The notes under the pieces were generated by a model. That model was given only the letters and a program-made list of their open reading frames with translations, was not told the DNA's origin and ran no database searches. The position numbers were made by a program, and so were the translations under genes. This document shows, in pieces, positions 1 through 12,029 of a stretch of 64,000 nucleotides of DNA (its first letter is position 1; the number at the start of each line of letters is the position of its first letter). The stretch is taken from NCBI GenBank assembly GCA_029948255.1, contig JALIZF010001292.1:1-64000 (forward strand), given 5' to 3'. The DNA is from Telmatactis stephensoni. Taxonomy: Eukaryota > Cnidaria > Anthozoa > Actiniaria > Isophelliidae.

Positions 1-318
1 AAGATAATGCATTTCATCGGTAACCTGTTAGTTTACACATACGTATATGAGCGAATTTCAAGCACTTGCTGCGTGAATGGTTTGCGCAGTTCACAGTTCG
101 GTGCGTGAACTACATTCACGCATATCAACATACTCCTAAGCTGAATTGTATGCTAATGATTGCGCAAAGGTGCGTCAGAAGTTGACGTAGACAAAACGCA
201 AAAGCTACGTTACCAATGCGAGTCGAAGTCGTTCAAAATCAAGGAGACCCGGAACAAGATTTGAAAATGTTTCAAATCTGACAAAAGGCTTTATAAGGTC
301 TCCCAGAGAAGGTGCCAT

Positions 319-396
319 TCTCTCTCTCTCTCCCTCCCTCCCTCCCTCCCTCCCTCCCTCCCTCCCTTCCTCTCTCCCTCTCTCTCTCTCTCTCTG
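319..396. repeat. CT/CTCC simple repeat
   Basis: Pyrimidine-only microsatellite of CT and CTCC units. The open frame across it on the minus strand (Arg/Glu/Gly repeats) is a by-product of the repeat. Confidence 0.85.
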
Positions 397-792
397 TATT
401 AGATAGTGATTCTGTATTACACACTCCATTCTCGTTCCCAGTGCCTTCTTAACTTTAATGGGCCTGGGAACGAGGATGTATACACTCAAAATGAAATATT
501 CAAAAGGAGTGGTACCCATAGATGTTTATTTGCTCACAATTAAAAGAACTTATTATTGACAAACATTGTCACCAGGTCTAATTGTATTGACATAAAGCAC
601 TTCGATTAACCACATGTATGAACATGTATAACATTCCATACCTTTGTCTCCCCGATTAGTAGGGTACCAGTGCCCGGCTAGAAGATTGAGACGTTAATAT
701 ATAAAGTTATTATACCTAACCACATCTTAATTATAGTGTCTTTTTTTAGACTCAGTTTTCGATATGTTTACAAGAATTCCTTTGCTTATAAT

Positions 793-803
793 TTTATTTT
801 ATT
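793..803 (-). promoter_or_regulatory. Overlapping AATAAA poly(A) signals of the CUB/MAM gene
   Basis: Two overlapping AATAAA hexamers on the minus strand, 135-145 bp downstream of the stop codon. Position and strand fit 3' end formation for this gene; the cleavage site itself is not visible. Confidence 0.5.
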
Positions 804-937
804 CTTAGCCATACCCGCTTAGATACCGTTGTTACGCTTTATTTAATTAGTATAATAGTGGTATTGGTTTAAAGAGTTTGACACAGGATTCCCGGTAAGG
901 TTCATATGACAGGCCAGTTGCCATGGTTACCGTGAAC

Positions 938-3900
938 CTACAATGCGGTGTAACGAGCCTTAAAACCGCGCGCAACATGTAAATGCGCGGACTGGAACCT
1001 AATATTGACCACATTGCCCTTGATACTTATGGGCAGCGGTTTGTGCATCCCACAAAATCGACCAATTTCGCGATTATTTTGCGCGTCTAAAATCAGTAAA
1101 TAGTCATAGGAGCACGTGACAGGCGAGTCATCAATGGCGAAGTCTTCGAACTCAATCTTGATCTCCTTGGCTTTAGGGACATTGATTTCCCAGTCACATG
1201 TCTGAAAGGTGGAATATATAACGTCATGAATTCATAAAAGTATTTCTTTGTGCGTGCAGGACACCCGAGGGAAGGGGTACGCACTCTGTTTGAGTGGGGT
1301 GTAAGCCTTAACGAAACCCTTACCCTATTTTATACTACAATACTCAGGTGCGATATTTCTCCTGCCTTATTTCAAACCAAAAAGGTGATTTTTAGACCAA
1401 AATGGTAGTTTTAAGACAGGGCGATACCCTTCAACTCACCACTCTGTTGGGGTAGCTATTGGGGTAGTTTGGACTGGAGAACTGGCCACTATTTCCTGAT
1501 AGCTGCCCACCGCAAACTGAAAGAACAATATCAAAATTAATTGATTGATCAGAATGACTTGGTACTTCACGTACCTAAGCTTACGCTACTAGGGGGGACA
1601 AGGGGTAAATTTCCTTTCCCTTGCACTTCTTTCCTCCACTTTAGAGTTAACTTTGCAGGCTAACATAACCGTGGACAGAGTCAACAAACAGATACCCTGA
1701 GATTAATGTAAATGTTCTTCTCACAATCTAGACAACGAGGGCAATTGGAGAGGGAACACAGGATTAACCTCCGGGATCCAGCGCTGAGTAATGAGCCCCA
1801 AGCGTGATGACGATTTGACCCCCTCTCTATGCCAGAACTGAAGTAAAGTTAAGTAAAGTAAAGTGACCATATTTTACGTCGATAACTCGTGACAGTGATT
1901 TGAGTAACTGATAAACATGAGGTCGACGGTGCACTCATTTTTACTCCCCTCTCTTCATCAGTGCTCCGCTTTCAGAGTATTTAAAGCTACTTAAAGCTGC
2001 ACAGAAAGGAAAGAAGTTGAAACAAGGATGTGAGATCCGGGGATCGAATTCTGGACATCTCGGCACCGCAGGCCGCGCACTAACCATTTGTGCCATCCTT
2101 CCTCTTTCAAAGTCACTAAGCAGAATCCTTTTCGGGTTGCAAAAATACGTTTTTGAAAAGGATTCTGGTATATAGAGGGAATTGGTCAAAGCGTCATCAC
2201 GCTAGGGGCTTACTGACCAGCGGACTGAAAATTTGACAGAAAAACGTGACAGCCGGACAAATTCATGACTGACCAACTGACTGATCGACCGATCGACTAC
2301 TGTTTATAAATGACTGATTGTATGACAAAACTATATACAAACAAACCTGGTAAAGGTCCAAAGGCACGGTACGACGCTTCAAATCCCTTACCAACAGTGC
2401 TACCGTCTGAATGAAAGTGTACTTTGGACCGGTGCCAGTCTATTTCTACTGTCTCGTTTGTTAGTGATCCACACAGTTTAGGTCCCTTTGGGGTTCCTGT
2501 GATATCCTCGATAGCAATATAGTCCTTACTGCAAACAACAGAAAAATCATGATCAATGATGAAGAACGACGAACTGATTTGTTGGTTGCAAGTTTCGTTA
2601 AAGCTTTCTTTCTTTCAGATCCTATGATTGAGTTTAACATACCTGCATTGTGGGCTGGCCTCGATATCAACCCGGTGAAATGTAATAACAACATCTTCGA
2701 AGTGTGGCGGAGGAATGATTACCCATGTACAATCTACCCCATTAGGGTAGGGAGAGGGGAAGTTTGGACTGTGAAATGATCCGCTTGCTCCAGTTAATAT
2801 CCTACTACATCCTGTCAAAGAATTAAAAATACTTGAGTCAAGACAAAAATGTCAATTCATGTCGTCCATAAACGCTTTACCTGTTTTGGGTGCGCATTGT
2901 CCATTCGTGAAAGAGATTTCATCAATTGCAATGTCACTGGTGAAGGTCTCTCCAACAACGCCTTCAAAAACCACCTTTAAACAAATAAATGTAAATAGCT
3001 TTAGCTAAGCATCTATGCTTGGCTTGAAAGACACAAGGGCGTGGTCATATGGTGGTCTTACTGCACCACTGAGTATGGTTCCATCAATAAATAAATAAAT
3101 AATGAATATATAAATTTGGGGTAGCTCATCACCCTTCCTTGCAGCCAAGTGCTGAATTACGAAGGGCGCTGCTCAGCTAGTTATAAAACGGATCTTCAGA
3201 GTGAGTGACCTCACCCCAGTTAAAATGGAAATTAGAACCTACCTACCTGGAATAAACAGACAAATAATCATTATATGATAACCATGATATAACGCACGCT
3301 CTCATTAGCCGAAGGACGCGTATACTACGAACTCTAAATATGCACACAGCACGCGCGCGCACTTTTCGAATTTTTGGTCAGTGTAAATGAATACTGAATG
3401 TTCATCCAAAGCAATTTTGATTTTATAAAAGAAATAGAAACTTGCTCGCTGTGTTGTGTACAGATTTAATGCACTAGGATTTTGATTAGATCACTCGAGA
3501 ACCGTAACATTTCTCTCGTGTTCTGATCAATCCCCGCGTGCTTTAAATCTGCACACAGCACGCGCGCGCGTTTTCTATTTATTTAATGGAAGAAAGTTTA
3601 ACAAAAACGATGAGCAGAAAAATTGTCTTTGACCACACTTTGCTTTGCGTGACAGATGACGCAATCTCTATGTGTCTGTCCTCTTATTGATCATATCTGA
3701 CAGCCAATCAGAAAGCGAGAAAATCACACGTTGTAGTAAAAATTGTCCTTGATCACATGCGAACTACAGCCAGGTATAGATAGCAGCGATTACCTGATAC
3801 GACTCTCCACCGTCCACGTTAACATTATCTTTTATCCAGAATTTCCCATGATCACCTGCAGCCGTCCAGACCATCCGGGAACCCTGAGTATTTTTAACAG

Positions 3901-6238
3901 AAACAAACAGGGATCCCATCTGTTGACCGTTCATGTTGTATGAAAAGCTTAGGCACTGGGGACCAGTCATAGGGCCGCTGACCAGAACTGCTTTGTCTCC
4001 TGGGCGCCTACCACTTGCTTCTATGTACGCATAGTTTCCTAGGATCATGAATGGAAAAATTAAATCATTGTTAACTTAGCGTTACGCAGGTTTCACGCAA
4101 TGAGTTATGTCACGTAACAGTGTTTTGCCTAGTCCATACTGATATGGGAAAATGCGCAAGTGCTTCTTGTAGATAATACTTGTAGTCCAGGACGAGGTGC
4201 GTACGAGAACAAGAACGTATCCAAGGGATTACGTAAATGACAGTTTAACGGCGTAAGAAATTGAAGTGGCCGTAACATTCCTAGGATCCGCTGCATTCTT
4301 GAGTTATTAGGGAGCTTAAGCATGAGGCGTTTTTGTCAACACGGACGTCACGCGTACGTTTTTGTTTGTGCGCGCGCCGTCAAAGATGAAATCTAGAACG
4401 TGAGAAAGCCTCAACTGACGTTCTAGCGAGAACGGGAGCCCTCTCTATTACGGCACAGGTCATGCGTACGTTTTTGTCCGTGCGAGCGCCGTCATAGATG
4501 AAATCTAGAACGTGAGAAAGCCTCAACTGACGTTCCGTTCTAGTGAGAACGGGAACCTCATCTATGACGGCGGACTCAAGAACATAAACGTACGCGTAAC
4601 GTCCGTGTTGACAAAAACGTCTCGTGCTTAACATTCCTTTTACCGTTTCTTGCGGCATTACGTATACAGTTATTTCAAAAAACTTTGGATACTGCATCCT
4701 GCATACTGAATAGTGCATTCAGAGACCAAAATTCCTTGTAGTTATTCAGTATGTTTTGGAGATGGCATGGTGAAAATCCTCTATAACAGCTATAACTAGG
4801 CAAATAGGTGGCAAAACGACAACAGAAACGATCAAAAATGCAATTTGTAAGTCTTGGAATGCACTATTCAGTATGCGGAATGCAGTATTCAGTATTCAAA
4901 GTTTTTTGAAACAGCTGTATACCTATTTAAAAAAGGTTGTCCTCAGTTTTAATGCATACTGCATAGTGAATACCGCATACCAAGACCAAAATGCTGTGGA
5001 TATCAAATTTTGGGTATTTTTCACAATTGTTATAAGTAGAAAAGTTGCGGAAAAAGTCCACTTAGATTCAACCTGGGAGGAAACAGAGAATCAACATTAG
5101 TATTATATAAAGCCTCTTGTTACCCAATTACAAATTGTCCATAATACATTTCAGTCTTGGTATGCAGTATTCACTATGCAGTATGCACCAAAACCAAGGA
5201 CAACCTTTTTTGAAATAGGTATATATGAATTAACGTACCTATAACGTATATGAATTTACGTACCTATAACGTATATGAATTAACGTACCTATAACGTATA
5301 TGAATTAACGTACCTATAACGTATATGAATTAACGTACCTATAACGTATATGAATTTACGTACCTATAACGTATATGAATTTACGTACCTATAACGTATA
5401 TGAATTTACGTACCTATAACGTATATGAATTAACGTACCTATAACGTATATGAATTAACGTACCTATAACGTATATGAATTAACGTACCTATAACGTATA
5501 TGAATTTACGTACCTATAACGTATATGAATTTACGTACCTATAACGTAAACATCACCGTATCGTGGACCAGTAAAATAGCTCGGTGTTTTGTCTTTACCA
5601 ATGGACCAATCAAAATCATCATTCGCAGCGTTAGTCCACGTTGGACACAAGCCATTATCAAAGTCACAGTCTCCTAGAAAAGAAAACTGTTAATGAGTAC
5701 TGATGTTAACATGCCCAGCGCGCGCGTACAGCACTGATGCAATTAATAATTTTTTTTTCTGTACGGTGTGTTCACCCCTGCAATATTGCGCGCAACACAG
5801 TTACACCGTGTGTCTACCTCTGCAATGTTGCGCGCAATACAAGAGAAACATTTGCAGAAGTAGAACTCGATCCTAAACCTGCAATTGTTGCATGCGCAAC
5901 TTTGCACGGGTGGACACACGGTTCAACTCTGTTCGAAATGTTGCAAAAACGTTTCAAGAAAAGTTTCATCAGTGTGTCTGTTTTTTTAAAACAGTATTGA
6001 CCAAAAACTGGATATAGTTTTTACTCATTAGTCGACATTCGAGATACTTTACAAACTAAAATGAGTTATAAACTCCGTCTTAGCGATTCTCGATGTTTCG
6101 AGGATTTATTATAGCCTTTGCTACGTTCTAGGGGTTAAGGGCATTACCTCGTTCCGAGCTGAGGGCCCTAGTTAACTGGCCCCCTCGGAACGAGGAAAAC
6201 AGGATAACACCACCACCACCACCACCACCACCACCACC

Positions 6239-6286
<48 letters not shown>

Positions 6287-7397
6287 AACAACACCGCGCA
6301 CAACGCACCTAACAAAATCAATTACCTGACGATATTGTTGGAATAGTTTCATACGAAACCTCAAAACCTTTGTCCGTCAAGTGATCGTTGCTATGGAAAT
6401 ATACCCTGGCTTCGTTTCCAGGGACTTTTAAACCAAAGCCGTTACCATAGAAACCACAAAATCTAGCTTTTTTGATGGGTTGACCTTTGGAGTTGGATAC
6501 AGTAACGTAATCATCTCTATGGAAAAATACTTATTCACAGTTACAATGTATCGCAGTCCTCTTGTAGTAATTCCACTCTTCTCAAAATTGTAAACTTTTC
6601 TCGTTTTTAAAACGTTTCAATTGCTTTTGTTATGCGCTTCGGAATGAGCGCGTCGTGTAGAACTTGAATTGTTGTTCCTCAGATAAAATACTTCATCGAA
6701 TATTGCGCTGGTTAGGGAATGCTGAACCAGTTAGGTAGGGTACAAGATAGCATAGAGTACAATGATATTACATAAAAATCTCACTCTATAATCTACAATC
6801 TCATATAATATTGGCCTGCAAGCTGAAGCGCTGGGATCCTTAACAAACTACGGCAACTTTGAGATTGGAATTGAAGTAGGATGTTTGAAAAAATATTGTC
6901 AGCCACTATACAGTTCTCATGTGCCAAGAGACCATAATACTAAGAGAGCGAATTAGTGGTATGATGGTATGGTATGATGATGTCTGCGCGATGTGCTTGA
7001 ACGGTGCTTAAGGATAGTTATAGTAACAGGTGGTTGATGCCATATCATCGCGCGCAAACAAAGAAATTTGATTGCTGGAGGAGAAACGGTTTGTATCCGC
7101 ACCCGCGCGCGTGAAAACCAATTCTATTGTGTCTTTTGTATGTACCTGCAGTTTGGTTCCATTTCAAGTCGAAATGCTTGAAATCTAATAACGACGGCAG
7201 CAGTTGAAGTAGCAGGTCTAATGACCCACTCACATCGTAGGTTATCTGGATAGTTATAGGGATATTGTGGACTTGTAAATGTACCACGTGATGCAGTTAG
7301 AATACTATGACATCCTGAAAATATTCAACAAAATATCGTTAGTGAACTTTGCTTGATTTGTCACTTTTTCAGTCCCAAGAATCCGTTAAATTAAGGA

Positions 7398-7477
<80 letters not shown>

Positions 7478-10400
7478 AAAAAAATCTCAGTAAATCCTCG
7501 AAAAGTGAGCTCGAAAAACACAATTTTTATAAAAGTTGAACATAGTAATGCAGTGAGGTCGCGAGGTTGTGACTTACAAATTGCTAAGACAAGCAAAAGG
7601 AACGATGACCGTCGCTTTTGAGAGAGAACTTAAATGATGCGGAAAAGTAAAATAACACATGTTGCCATCAAACATTTATTTATCAAAAAGCTCATTGTAT
7701 CGATTCGTTGGTTTCAGGCATAACGAATTACCTGTTTTAGGGCCACACGAGGTCTTAGAGAAAATGATATCATCAATTGCGATGTCGGAGTAGTCAGACT
7801 CTCCTACAATTCCTTCAAACATCACCTGAAACATTGTCAATAAATAACCAAGTCCTTAGTCTATAGTATGATTAAATCTCTACAATATAGCTACGCGGGA
7901 AGTCAAGATAGCCATTGGTAGAAAGGTAGTTGGCAGGAAGAGGTACATCTTATCTGGGCTGTTACGTTACCTTATAAGGAGTGTTTTCACTGATTTGGAC
8001 TTGCGCCTTCTTCCACTGGTTGCCTTGGTTACCTGATAAACTCATTACCAAGCTTCTCTGTCCATTGGTTACAATATAAACCTTTAGACTCCCCATACCA
8101 ATGACACCATACATATGATAGAAGAATGTCAAGCATCTCTCCCCTGTTATTTCTATGGTCTGTAGTTGTGCTTTATCACCTTTGACTCGACCAGTGGATT
8201 CTATGTACACGTATTGCCCTGCAGTAGAATATTTGTTAGTTCTCTCTAGGATGTTCAGACCGATAAATTCAAAAGATAAGACTTGTGCGAACACGAATAA
8301 GTAGCTTGGTGGGTTGATTGATTGATTGAATGATTGATTGATGGATGAATGGATAGATGAACGGATTTCTGCTGTCCATATGCCGGTTGCCGGGTATATC
8401 CCCCCATAAGCATCCCTCTTTACCTAGCTTGAAAATTTAATAAGCGCCCCTGACGCTTATTCAAATCTTTGCGTTTCATTGTATCGATGATAGCTGGAGA
8501 GCAATGTGACGTTCTATAGCTGTTACTAGAATTCTTGTTTAATGTCTGAGTATTCAGTGCTTTCCAGTTCAGTTACAAACCTTTTCCCGAGTGATCTGTT
8601 TTTGGTCCTGTTAGCGGCGTGGGTGTGTCACCTCTGTGTACTGTCCAATCAAAGTCATCTACGTTAGCAACGTTTGTTAGCTCTTGACACAGACCTTGGT
8701 CAAAGTCACAGCTACCTGGATAATGAGAAAAGATTTATACATAATTTGACATCTTTTTCGTGGGTTTACACAGGGACAGAGGGGGCAGTTGCATTTAACT
8801 CGCTAAGGAAATACATATCCTGCTCTTTATACCTAAATATTTGCTATAAAAGAAATATAACTGATGGGTCCCCGAGAAATTTGGCTTACATACGGCCCTA
8901 GTTCACCATACCCACCCCCAACCATCCCAAAAATTAACACGAAAAATAAAGGGGGATTATTTTAAAAATCCATGAGGCACATGTTTTCTTTTTCCGACTA
9001 TAATTAATCCAAAGGTACTTTCCGAAAGATTTCAGAAACAGTGGAAGGATGTAAGTGTGAAGAGGTAACTGGAAGAGTGCAACACTCGGCTAAACAACCG
9101 TTTCTATGCTGCGCAAATAAGCTATAATGTTGCGATTTGACTAACTCTATTTCTAGATATCCCTTCTCCCTACATCAATGTTGTACCAGAAGTTAATTCA
9201 TGGTGTAGACGAGATTGTGCGCCAAGCTCTGCAACATTGAGTGAGAGGGAAGGGGAGAAAACACTATCAGAAAGTCTTTGCAACAAAACGCTGTCAGAAA
9301 GTCTTTAAAAACGCATGCATTTTCCGATTTGTCTTAACACTTTGTTCCCCTTTCTAGCTACATATAACTGTGTGTGCTTATATGTATTTTTCAATGAGAT
9401 GATATCCATTCTATTACCGGCTTCAACTGAAGCTGATGGTGCTACAGCAACATATCTTGCTTTAAACCCCTTCTCGTTGACTGCGTCATCAGACTTAAGC
9501 AGGACGATTGCTTGGTTTCCTGGTACGGTAACTTTTTGTTTGTCAAGTCGACCACAAACCTTTTTACCAACTTGTTGACCGTTTTTGTCTTGGACTATGA
9601 CAGAGTCCCATCTAGAAATAATACAAAAAGACACAACAAGAATAAATAAATGAATACAAATAAAATAAAATCAAGGGACAATAATACTAAGAGAGCGAAA
9701 CTGGTATTGATGTCTGCGCGAGGTGCTTGGCGCATAAGTTTATTACACAGGAAGTTGACGCATCGCGCGCGCAAACAATTATGAAATTTAATTGCTGGAT
9801 TCAGCAAACAGTTCGTATCCGCGCGCGTAAAAATCAAATTCCATTGTTTGAGAGCCTTGCGTGCGCGCGCGATATAGCTGATATAATACTATATAGGGTA
9901 TTTGTTTATAATATTTGTTTACTTACTCGCATTTCGCTCCCCATTCTATATTCAGATATTCAAATACGATGTCAATACGTTGTGTTTCTGGTGGTCCTTG
10001 TATAGTCCATTTGCAGTCAGCGTCATTAGGGTAGTTTTGTGGATAGTTAGGACTAGTAAAGGTACCGCTTGCTCCCGTTAACGTAGCACCACATACTAAA
10101 AATAAAGAATAATTAGTTATAAGCTTGAAGATAAACTGGACAACTGCAATATGGATGGCACGATGGGAAATAGGAAGAAATGAGGGAAATGGAAAATGAA
10201 AGGATGACGGAGGGAAGAAAAAGAAGCAAATTAAACTGACAGATTAAAGTAGGATGGATAAGATAGTCGATAGCTCAGTTGGTAGATCAAGGACATGTAT
10301 TCTTGGGGTCGTGGGTTGGAGTCACACTTTAGTTAGAGTTTTTTCCCTGTTTTTCGTTGAGCGTGCATCAGGGCACTTCAGCTTTTCATTCTTTCACAGT

Positions 10401-10708
10401 GATAACAGAAACGAAGGATTTAATTTTATGAATTAAAAGGCAACGGTGGTGAAATGAATGTTATTGAGAATAAAAAATAGAACAATTACAAAATTTTATA
10501 ATAAAATTAGAACTTACCAAAAAGAAAGAAAGAAGGAAAGAGAGAAAGAAAGAAAAAGGAAAGAAAAAAAAAAAAAAAAGAAGAGAAAAAGAAAGGAAAA
10601 ATGGACGCGCAAGAAAGGAGTAAATATGTTACCTTTTCTTTTAGCCAAACTAGTAGCATCACTCTCTGAAATGAAGAAAAGCAGCAAAATCCCCAGTAAA
10701 AACACCAT
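938..10708 (-). CDS. Secreted CUB-MAM-CUB-MAM-CUB-CUB protein, 15 exons, 813 aa
   Basis: Exons on the minus strand: 10633-10708, 9927-10095, 9418-9611, 8581-8715, 7971-8218, 7732-7825, 7146-7314, 6326-6516, 5539-5673, 3794-4038, 2881-2974, 2643-2811, 2347-2528, 1440-1516, 938-1201. All junctions are GT..AG and the joined frame is open to TAG. Residues 1-18 form a signal peptide (hydrophobic LLGILLLFF core). CUB domains lie near 27-146, 306-425, 584-700 and 701-813, with the G-x-F-x-S-P-N/Q-Y/F-P signature; MAM domains lie near 147-305 and 426-583, each opening with CDF and ending in a DIAIDDI-type motif. CUB and MAM modules mediate adhesion and protein-protein binding in extracellular matrix or secreted proteins. 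No protease or transmembrane segment is present. Exon sizes repeat by module: CUB 169+194/191/182, MAM 135+248/245+94. The exact partner and role are unknown. Confidence 0.93.
1940..2105 (-). mobile_element. tRNA-derived SINE-like element
   Basis: On the minus strand, 2026-2098 reads as a degenerate 73-nt tRNA-like body. GGATG pairs with CATCC at the ends, an A-box-like GGTTAGTGCG is followed by a 4-bp stem (CGGC/GCCG) with a 7-nt loop, and a B-box-like ATTCGATCCC follows. The T-arm stem no longer pairs, so it is not a working tRNA. The roughly 85-bp tail down to 1940 may be the SINE body. It sits between exons 13 and 14 of the CUB/MAM gene. Confidence 0.45.
4316..4631. mobile_element. Foldback MITE flanked by TTAA
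   Basis: Inverted ends of about 40 bp (a shared core of GTTTTTGTCAACACGGACG) enclose an internally duplicated segment of about 100 bp containing GAAATCTAGAACGTGAG twice. TTAA stands at both outer edges (4316-4319, 4628-4631), the target used by piggyBac-type elements. Assignment to that superfamily is inference. It lies in an intron of the CUB/MAM gene. Confidence 0.65.
4663..4921. mobile_element. Foldback MITE, copy 1 of a back-to-back pair
   Basis: Arms of about 60 bp: TATACAGTTATTTCAAAAAA at the left matches the reverse complement of the right end near 4858-4921. The inner arm carries GCATACTGAATAGTGCATTC. It abuts a related element starting near 4917. Confidence 0.7.
4917..5224. mobile_element. 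Foldback MITE, copy 2 of a back-to-back pair
   Basis: Arms of about 75 bp: the left end (ACCTATTT, then AAAAGGTTGTCCT) matches the reverse complement of 5150-5224. The inner GCATACTGCATAGTGAATAC motif relates it to the neighbouring element at 4663-4921. Confidence 0.7.
5222..5546 (-). repeat. 25-bp minisatellite, 13 copies, starting on a 5' splice site
   Basis: Thirteen copies of a 25-bp unit differing mainly at one A/T position. On the minus strand each unit reads TTATAG|GTACGTAA, a good 5' splice site. The copy nearest the exon supplies the donor at 5538/5539, giving a 135-nt MAM exon, the same size as its counterpart at 8581-8715. Confidence 0.9.
5755..5970. repeat. GCAACATTGCAG-type dispersed repeat, intronic copy
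   Basis: Copies of a motif like GCAATATTGCGCGCAACA next to GGTGGACACACGG. The segment around 5845-5965 aligns by eye with 33060-33180 in the pseudokinase gene. Family unknown. Confidence 0.6.
6206..6296. repeat. (CAC)n(AAC)n trinucleotide repeat
   Basis: About 16 CAC units run into about 15 AAC units, within an intron of the CUB/MAM gene and about 30 bp from exon 6326-6516. Confidence 0.9.
6935..7127. repeat. Intronic block homologous to 9682-9870
   Basis: Shares TAATACTAAGAGAGCGAA, TGATGTCTGCGCGA, ATCGCGCGC and TTTGATTGCTGGA in the same order and spacing class as 9682-9870. Both lie just downstream of the first exon of a CUB domain (7146-7314 and 9927-10095), so they look like paralogous introns left by a module duplication. 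Confidence 0.65.
7396..7480. repeat. (AAAG)n microsatellite
   Basis: About 21 uninterrupted AAAG units in an intron of the CUB/MAM gene. The Lys/Glu/Arg frame over it is spurious. Confidence 0.92.
9682..9870. repeat. Intronic block homologous to 6935-7127
   Basis: Partner of 6935-7127 in the equivalent intron after the first CUB domain. Independent insertion of one mobile repeat into both introns is the alternative. Confidence 0.65.
10262..10435 (+). mobile_element. tRNA-derived SINE-like element
   Basis: Contains ATAGCTCAGTTGGTAGATCA, a near-perfect tRNA A box, followed at the right distance by GTCGTGGGTTGGAGTCAC, a worn B box. The tail (TTTTCGTTGAGCGTGCATCA region) is not tRNA. It lies in intron 1 of the CUB/MAM gene. 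The altered T-loop argues against a functional tRNA. Confidence 0.55.
10520..10607. repeat. AAAG/A-rich simple repeat
   Basis: Imperfect AAAG, AAGG and poly(A) units in intron 1 of the CUB/MAM gene, about 25 bp from exon 1. Confidence 0.85.
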
Positions 10709-10774
10709 GACTACTTTTGTTCCTAACCTGCTAACTGGTCAGCTCAGCTGTATCAGCTATGTGTTTGTTTGTTA

Positions 10775-10782
10775 CTTATATA
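10775..10782 (-). promoter_or_regulatory. TATA box of the CUB/MAM gene
   Basis: TATATAAG on the minus strand, 67 bp upstream of the ATG at 10708. A start site about 30 bp downstream would leave a 5' UTR of roughly 40 nt. Position and match are good, but transcription was not measured. Confidence 0.6.
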
Positions 10783-11141
10783 GTAACCCTTAAAGACTGA
10801 GGACATGGAATATTTGACACATTAATAGCTTAAAGAAATAAAGACTGAATGAAAAATAAATAAACACTTTAGACTGCAAACAAGTTCTTGCAAAATATGA
10901 AATAACAGATTGGAAAAGTATTGCAAAATTTATTCACAGCAATTGATCATTATCTCTCTCCCTGTTTTTGTGTTTTCTTTTCTCGCTGTTTCTTCTTTGG
11001 TATACTGACCCTGTGGACTTTAGTTTTGTGTGTTCTGATTTCAAAAACCTCAAAATATAATGCGACAAACCAGTTACTAAATTGAAAACAAGCCGCTAAA
11101 AATTGTACGTGTCACGATGGAAAGCGCAAAATTTATACCCA

Positions 11142-11169
11142 GCAAGAAAGAAAGATTGAAAGAAAATAA

Positions 11170-11200
<31 letters not shown>

Positions 11201-11213
11201 GGAAAGAAAGAAG

Positions 11214-11247
<34 letters not shown>

Positions 11248-11541
11248 GAGAAAGATAGAGAGAAAGAAAGAAAGATAGAGAGAAAGATAGAGAGAAAGAA
11301 AGGAAGGAAGGAAGGAAGGAAGGAAGGAAGGAAGGAAGGAAGGAAGGAAGGAAGGAAGGAAGGAAGGAAGGAAGGAAGAAGGGAAGAAAGAAGAACAAAG
11401 AAGAACAAAGAAGAACAAAGAAGAACAAAGAAGAAGAAGAAGAAGAAGAAGAAGAAGAAGAAGAAGAAGAAGAAGAAGAAGAAGAAGAAGAAGAAGAAGA
11501 AGAAGAAGAAGAAGAAGAAGAAGAAGAAGAAGAAGAAGAAG
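11142..11541. repeat. Compound AAAG / AAGG / AAC(A)AAG / GAA microsatellite
   Basis: Pure purine-rich strand of about 400 bp: AAAG with GATAGAGA interruptions, then about 25 AAGG units to about 11380, four AAGAACA units, then about 40 GAA units to 11541. Leu-, Ser- and Phe-rich open frames on the minus strand come only from the repeat. Long GAA and AAGG tracts are prone to triplex formation and length change. Confidence 0.95.
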
Positions 11542-11864
11542 AAAACAATGTCTTTGCCAATATCGCAACAACTACTTCCAGCAAAACGCAAACCATCGTT
11601 ATACCGCTGTACTCTGTATTGATTAAATGTTTTAAAGTAATGAAAAATCACCAAAGAAACCGACGCAGACAAAGCTTGTGTCCACAAAAAGAAACTTATT
11701 TCATTTTCTTTATGTTGAAAACTGATTTAAAATGTACCGGATGTCAAAGTGTATTATTTCAAACCAACACCAAATGTCGTAACTTTTTATTAAGCTCAAA
11801 AGTTGAAAAACAAACTTGTCTATGAATATTTTCATTTCCTTTCTTCTCTGTTCAACTTCTATTT

Positions 11865-12025
11865 TTTCTATCTATCTTTCTTTCTACCTATCTTTCTATC
11901 TTTCCTTCTTTTTTCTCTGTCTTCATTCCTTCGTTTCTTTCTTTCCTTTCTTTCTTCTCTGTTTCTTCCGTTAGTCCTTCCGTTCGTTTGTTCGTTCGTT
12001 CTTTTCTTTTCTTTCTTCGACACTC
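11865..12025. repeat. CTTT-rich pyrimidine tract
   Basis: Irregular TTTC/TTCTTTC and GTTCGTTC units; no coding signal. Confidence 0.75.
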
Positions 12026-12029
12026 TCCC

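Larger units (their letters stand above)
1..937. other. 3' flank of the CUB/MAM gene; otherwise nothing seen
   Basis: No convincing coding region. It holds a CT-rich simple repeat near 319-396 and, close to the gene, the minus-strand 3' UTR. Two overlapping AATAAA signals on the minus strand (793-798 and 798-803) lie about 135-145 bp past the stop codon at 938 and are the likely poly(A) signals. Confidence 0.6.

Noticed and set aside
5222..5546. CRISPR-like array
   Set aside because: Units are contiguous without unique spacers, and the genome is animal; it is a minisatellite.
10262..10335. Functional tRNA gene
   Set aside because: The A box is good, but the T-loop/B box is altered (GGTTGGAGTCAC) and the stems do not pair; a SINE head fits better.
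11077..11687. Leu-, Ser- and Phe-rich frames of 164-184 codons
   Set aside because: Readings of the AAAG/AAGG/GAA microsatellite in three registers.
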